Shown here in pieces: positions 6,284 to 8,148 of a DNA stretch of 8,148 nt. The DNA comes from Bacillota bacterium (GTDB lineage Bacteria; Bacillota; Clostridia; Christensenellales; Aristaeellaceae): contig JAEWVC010000043.1 in NCBI GenBank assembly GCA_023459275.1, positions 1 through 8,148 of the forward strand, in the 5' to 3' direction. Under the pieces are notes generated by a model. It ran no database searches. It was given only the letters and a program-made list of their open reading frames with translations, and was not told where the DNA came from. The translations under genes and the position numbers were made by a program. How positions within the stretch are numbered: position 1 is the stretch's first letter; every line of letters begins with the position of its first letter.

Positions 6284-7168
6284 CTATGCCTGGCCCTCTT
6301 CTCCGGACAGATAGTAGGAAATGATGGCCTGGGTCCCCAGCTCGTCCATCCCCTTGCCGGCCAGGGCTTCAAACTCGGCAAGCACCTGGCAGAGCACCGG
6401 CAGCGCAAGCCCCATCTTTTCGCTTTCCTCTTTGGCGATGCGCATATCCTTGATGTAGTGCTTGATGAAAAAGCCGGGCGCCATATTTCCGTCCGTCATT
6501 TTCGGGCCGTTGTTGTCCATCTGCCAGCTTCCCGCCGCGCCCTTGGAAATGCATCCCAGCATGCCGCTTAGGTCAAGGCCCATGCGCCTGCCATACGCAA
6601 CGGCCTCCGCTACCCCGGTCAGCGCGCCGGCGATGGCGATCTGGTTGGCCATCTTCATATGCTGGCCGCAGCCCGCCTTCCCGGCATAGGTGACGCTCTT
6701 GCCCAGCAGCTTGAAAACAGGCAGGCACTCCTCAAAAACTTCCCGGTCGCCGCCCACCATGATGGTCAATGCGGCTTTCTGCGCGCCGGTGTCCCCGCCG
6801 GATACAGGCGCGTCCAGCGCCTTCAGCCCCTTCTGCGCCGCCGCTTCATAAATGCGCTGCGACAGCGCCGGGCTGGTGGTGGTGGCGTCGATGAGCACAG
6901 CCCCCCTGGCGGCGTTCTCGATAATGCCCCCGGGTCCAAAGTAGACCTGCTCCACATCCGCGGGCATCCCTACCATGGTCATAACCATGTCGCAGCCCCT
7001 GACGCATGCTGCCACCGTATCCGCCCAATCCGCACCCTGCGCTGTCAATCCCGCCGCTTTTTCCTTTGTCCTGGTGTATACCCTCAAAGCATGCCCGCCC
7101 GCCAGGAGGTGTCCGGCCATTGGCTTGCCCATAACGCCCAGCCCGATAAATGCGATCCGCAATGTCAT
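6284..7168 (-). CDS. Beta-hydroxyacid dehydrogenase, GarR/MmsB family
   Basis: A 294-aa soluble NAD(P)-dependent enzyme of the 3-hydroxyisobutyrate dehydrogenase / tartronate semialdehyde reductase family, of normal family length. The Rossmann glycine motif GLGVMG is at 9-14 and the substrate-binding DAPVSGG at 119-125. GCGQHMKMANQ (166-176) carries the catalytic Lys172. FFIKHYIKDMRIA (233-245) is the conserved C-terminal helix with Lys240-Asp241. The family acts on short 3-hydroxy- or 2-hydroxy-3-oxo acids; which one cannot be read here. The ATG at 7168 sits only 3 nt after GGAG (7173-7176 as read on the plus strand). A TTG six bases downstream would have ideal spacing and give a protein starting like most relatives (RIAFIGLG), so the true start may be 7162. 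It is probably the first gene of a transcript that also covers the GH43 gene. Confidence 0.9.
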   Translation of the reverse strand: MTLRIAFIGLGVMGKPMAGHLLAGGHALRVYTRTKEKAAGLTAQGADWADTVAACVRGCDMVMTMVGMPADVEQVYFGPGGIIENAARGAVLIDATTTSPALSQRIYEAAAQKGLKALDAPVSGGDTGAQKAALTIMVGGDREVFEECLPVFKLLGKSVTYAGKAGCGQHMKMANQIAIAGALTGVAEAVAYGRRMGLDLSGMLGCISKGAAGSWQMDNNGPKMTDGNMAPGFFIKHYIKDMRIAKEESEKMGLALPVLCQVLAEFEALAGKGMDELGTQAIISYYLSGEEGQA

Positions 7169-7187
7169 CCACTCCTTTTCGTTCTTC

Positions 7188-7216
7188 AGTATAGCAAAAC
7201 ACCTCCGGGCCGGCAA
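7188..7216 (-). promoter_or_regulatory. Probable promoter of the dehydrogenase-GH43 pair
   Basis: On the minus strand TTGCCG (7211-7216, 4/6 match) is followed by 17 bp and TATACT (7188-7193). Initiation near 7181 would leave a leader of about 12 nt, just enough for the ribosome binding site. The -35 box lies within the hairpin-forming repeat at 7210-7232. Confidence 0.5.
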
Positions 7217-7232
7217 GCTGCGAAGCTGCCGG
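7210..7232. repeat. Inverted repeat with GCGA loop in the divergent intergenic region
   Basis: CCGGCA (7210-7215) pairs with TGCCGG (7227-7232), and GCT/AGC inside closes a GCGA tetraloop (7220-7223) with A7216 bulged. It overlaps the -35 of the minus-strand promoter and lies 30 bp before the nagB -35 box. No T run follows on either strand, so it is not an intrinsic terminator. It may be an operator or chance structure. Confidence 0.5.
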
Positions 7233-7261
7233 ACGGACAAATTTCACCTTTGTGCCAAGGC

Positions 7262-7290
7262 TTGACAGAATATGCGCTTCCAACTATACT
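7262..7290 (+). promoter_or_regulatory. nagB promoter
   Basis: TTGACA (7262-7267, perfect) is followed by 17 bp and TATACT (7285-7290, 5/6). The start site would be near 7297, leaving a leader of about 90 nt before nagB. A second TATAAT (7312-7317) and a third (7359-7364) lie downstream, but neither has a good -35. Confidence 0.85.
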
Positions 7291-7315
7291 GTATTAGTAC
7301 AACTTCCCAACTATA
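7278..7315 (+). repeat. Pair of direct repeats around the nagB start site
   Basis: TTCCAACTATA (7278-7288) recurs as TTCCCAACTATA (7304-7315), differing by one inserted C. The shared CCAACTATA units are 27 bp apart. The first copy includes part of the -10 box; the second creates a TATAAT. They may be paired regulator sites or a duplicated -10 region. Confidence 0.5.
7290..7301. promoter_or_regulatory. Candidate operator at the nagB start site
   Basis: TGTA (7290-7293) and TACA (7298-7301) form an inverted repeat around TTAG, overlapping the last base of the -10 box and the predicted start site. This is where a repressor would act. The regulator is not encoded in the window, and the half sites are too short to name a family. 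Confidence 0.35.
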
Positions 7316-7350
7316 ATTGTCCTATCCCTTATTTTTCAACGTTTTTCAGA

Positions 7351-7373
7351 AATACATCTATAATACATGTATT
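7351..7373. repeat. AATACAT direct repeat and 12-bp palindrome before nagB
   Basis: AATACAT occurs at 7351-7357 and again at 7362-7368, 11 bp apart (about one helical turn). The second copy is the left half of the perfect palindrome AATACATGTATT (7362-7373). The palindrome ends 2 nt before the GAGGG ribosome binding site. It could be an operator or a small RNA hairpin affecting translation. Confidence 0.5.
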
Positions 7374-7386
7374 GTGAGGGACCACC

Positions 7387-8112
7387 ATGCAGATCCATTT
7401 GTACGATACCGCAGCCCAGGCCGGACAGGCCGCCGCCACACTGATTGCCGCGCAGCTCATTCAAAATCCCCAAAGCGTGCTGGGGCTGGCCACCGGTTCC
7501 TCCCCTGTTCCCGCTTACCGGCAGCTGATCGCCTGGCACAGGGAGGGGATCGTGGATTTCTCCAATGCCATCACCTTCAACCTGGACGAATATGTGGGCA
7601 TTCCCCCGGCGCATCCCGCAAGTTACCACACCTTCATGGAGGCGGAGCTGTTTTCCGCCGTCAACATCCGGCGGGACAACATCCACATTCCCGATGGCAG
7701 CGCGGCAAACCTGCAGCGGGAATGCAGCGATTATGATACCGCCATCTCCCGGGCCGGGGGGATCGATCTGCAATTGCTGGGCATCGGCCGCAACGGCCAT
7801 ATCGGCTTCAATGAGCCGGACGAGCAGTTCGTGTACGGCTGCCACGTGGTAAACCTCACGAAAAGCACCATCGAGGCCAACCGCCGCTTTTTTGCGCCGC
7901 CCCAGCAGGTGCCTGATCAAGCCGTGAGCCTTGGCGTCGGCAGCATCATGAACGCCCGCCGGGTGGTGCTCATCGCCACCGGCTCCGATAAGGCGCAAGC
8001 CGTACGCAGCGCCATCCGGGAGGATGTGAACCCCAAGGTCCAGGCCTCCATCCTGCGCACTCACCGGGACGTGATCTTTCTGCTGGACCGGGCCGCCGCC
8101 GGATTGCTGTAA
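7387..8112 (+). CDS. nagB: Glucosamine-6-phosphate deaminase NagB
   Basis: A 241-aa cytosolic enzyme that converts glucosamine-6-phosphate to fructose-6-phosphate and ammonia, the last step that brings amino sugars into glycolysis. LATGSSP (34-40) is the phosphate-binding loop, NLDEYVG (65-71) carries the proton-transfer Asp67, and GIGRNGHIGFNEP (132-144) carries His138 and Glu143. Asn136 replaces the Asp of the E. coli enzyme, as in Bacillus-type NagB. At 241 residues it matches the short Bacillus form and lacks the C-terminal part of the 266-residue allosteric E. coli enzyme, so GlcNAc-6-P activation is not expected. The ATG at 7387 follows GAGGG (7376-7380) by 6 nt. nagA is not in the window and could lie downstream. 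Its leader holds several repeats that suggest regulation. Confidence 0.96.
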   Translation: MQIHLYDTAAQAGQAAATLIAAQLIQNPQSVLGLATGSSPVPAYRQLIAWHREGIVDFSNAITFNLDEYVGIPPAHPASYHTFMEAELFSAVNIRRDNIHIPDGSAANLQRECSDYDTAISRAGGIDLQLLGIGRNGHIGFNEPDEQFVYGCHVVNLTKSTIEANRRFFAPPQQVPDQAVSLGVGSIMNARRVVLIATGSDKAQAVRSAIREDVNPKVQASILRTHRDVIFLLDRAAAGLL

Positions 8113-8146
8113 GGGGGGGGGGGGGGGGGGGGGGCGCGCCCCCCCC
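8113..8146. repeat. G22-CGCG-C8 tract at the window end
   Basis: Twenty-two G residues (8113-8134) begin on the base after the nagB stop codon, followed by CGCG (8135-8138) and eight C (8139-8146). The last eight G, CGCG and eight C form a perfect palindrome. It may be a truncated GC-only hairpin after nagB, a terminator whose T run lies beyond the window, or a sequencing or assembly artefact at a contig end. The exact G count should not be trusted. Confidence 0.6.
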
Positions 8147-8148
8147 GG

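Noticed and set aside
6241..6408. Longer GH43 protein starting at 6408
   Set aside because: The extra 56 residues overlap the dehydrogenase coding region in another frame, are Arg/Pro-rich and would bury the signal peptide.
7297..7386. Riboswitch (for example glmS-like) in the nagB leader
   Set aside because: The roughly 90-nt AT-rich leader is too short and unstructured for the glmS ribozyme, and that element controls synthesis rather than breakdown of the amino sugar.
7336..8064. 242-codon minus-strand frame opposite nagB
   Set aside because: The product is a Gly/His-rich shadow of nagB, which has full catalytic motifs and a consensus promoter on the + strand.

Overview
This 8.1 kb window is GC-rich bacterial DNA and most likely comes from a high-GC member of the Clostridia (Bacillota). 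The evidence is consensus TTGACA/TATACT promoters, AAGGAG-type ribosome binding sites, tRNA genes with an encoded CCA, a CsoR-controlled copper pump, a short Bacillus-type NagB and an Abn2-type arabinanase. Genus or family cannot be read from it. The window opens in the middle of a tRNA and ends in an odd G22/C8 tract, so it is probably a whole assembly contig cut at repeats (inference).

Layout. 1-469: a five-gene tRNA cluster on the + strand (partial Met-CAU, then Asp-GUC, Thr-UGU, Tyr-GUA, Leu-CAG), closed by a strong intrinsic terminator at 470-505. 608-1249 (+): a predicted cytosolic papain/C39-like cysteine peptidase homologue of unknown role. 1230-4045 (-): a copper homeostasis operon, csoR then copA, driven by a consensus promoter with a CsoR-type palindrome over the start site. 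copA and the peptidase gene converge and overlap by 20 bp. 4243-4743 (+): a small secreted protein of unknown function, possibly a stand-alone carbohydrate-associated domain. 4810-7168 (-): a probable two-gene transcript, a beta-hydroxyacid dehydrogenase (GarR/MmsB family) followed by a secreted GH43 endo-arabinanase-like enzyme. 7387-8112 (+): nagB, with a consensus promoter and several short repeats in its leader.

How the genes work together. CsoR senses Cu(I) and releases the csoR-copA promoter; CopA then exports Cu(I). The arabinanase and the small secreted protein point to use of plant polysaccharide outside the cell. NagB feeds amino-sugar carbon into glycolysis. The dehydrogenase reduces or oxidises a small 3-hydroxyacid, and its link to the arabinanase is only by position. 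No CRISPR array, IS element, phage gene or clearly new multi-gene system is visible. The items most worth a second look are the CsoR N-terminal CxxC tail, the small secreted protein, the unassigned cysteine peptidase homologue, the repeat-rich nagB leader and the terminal G/C tract.
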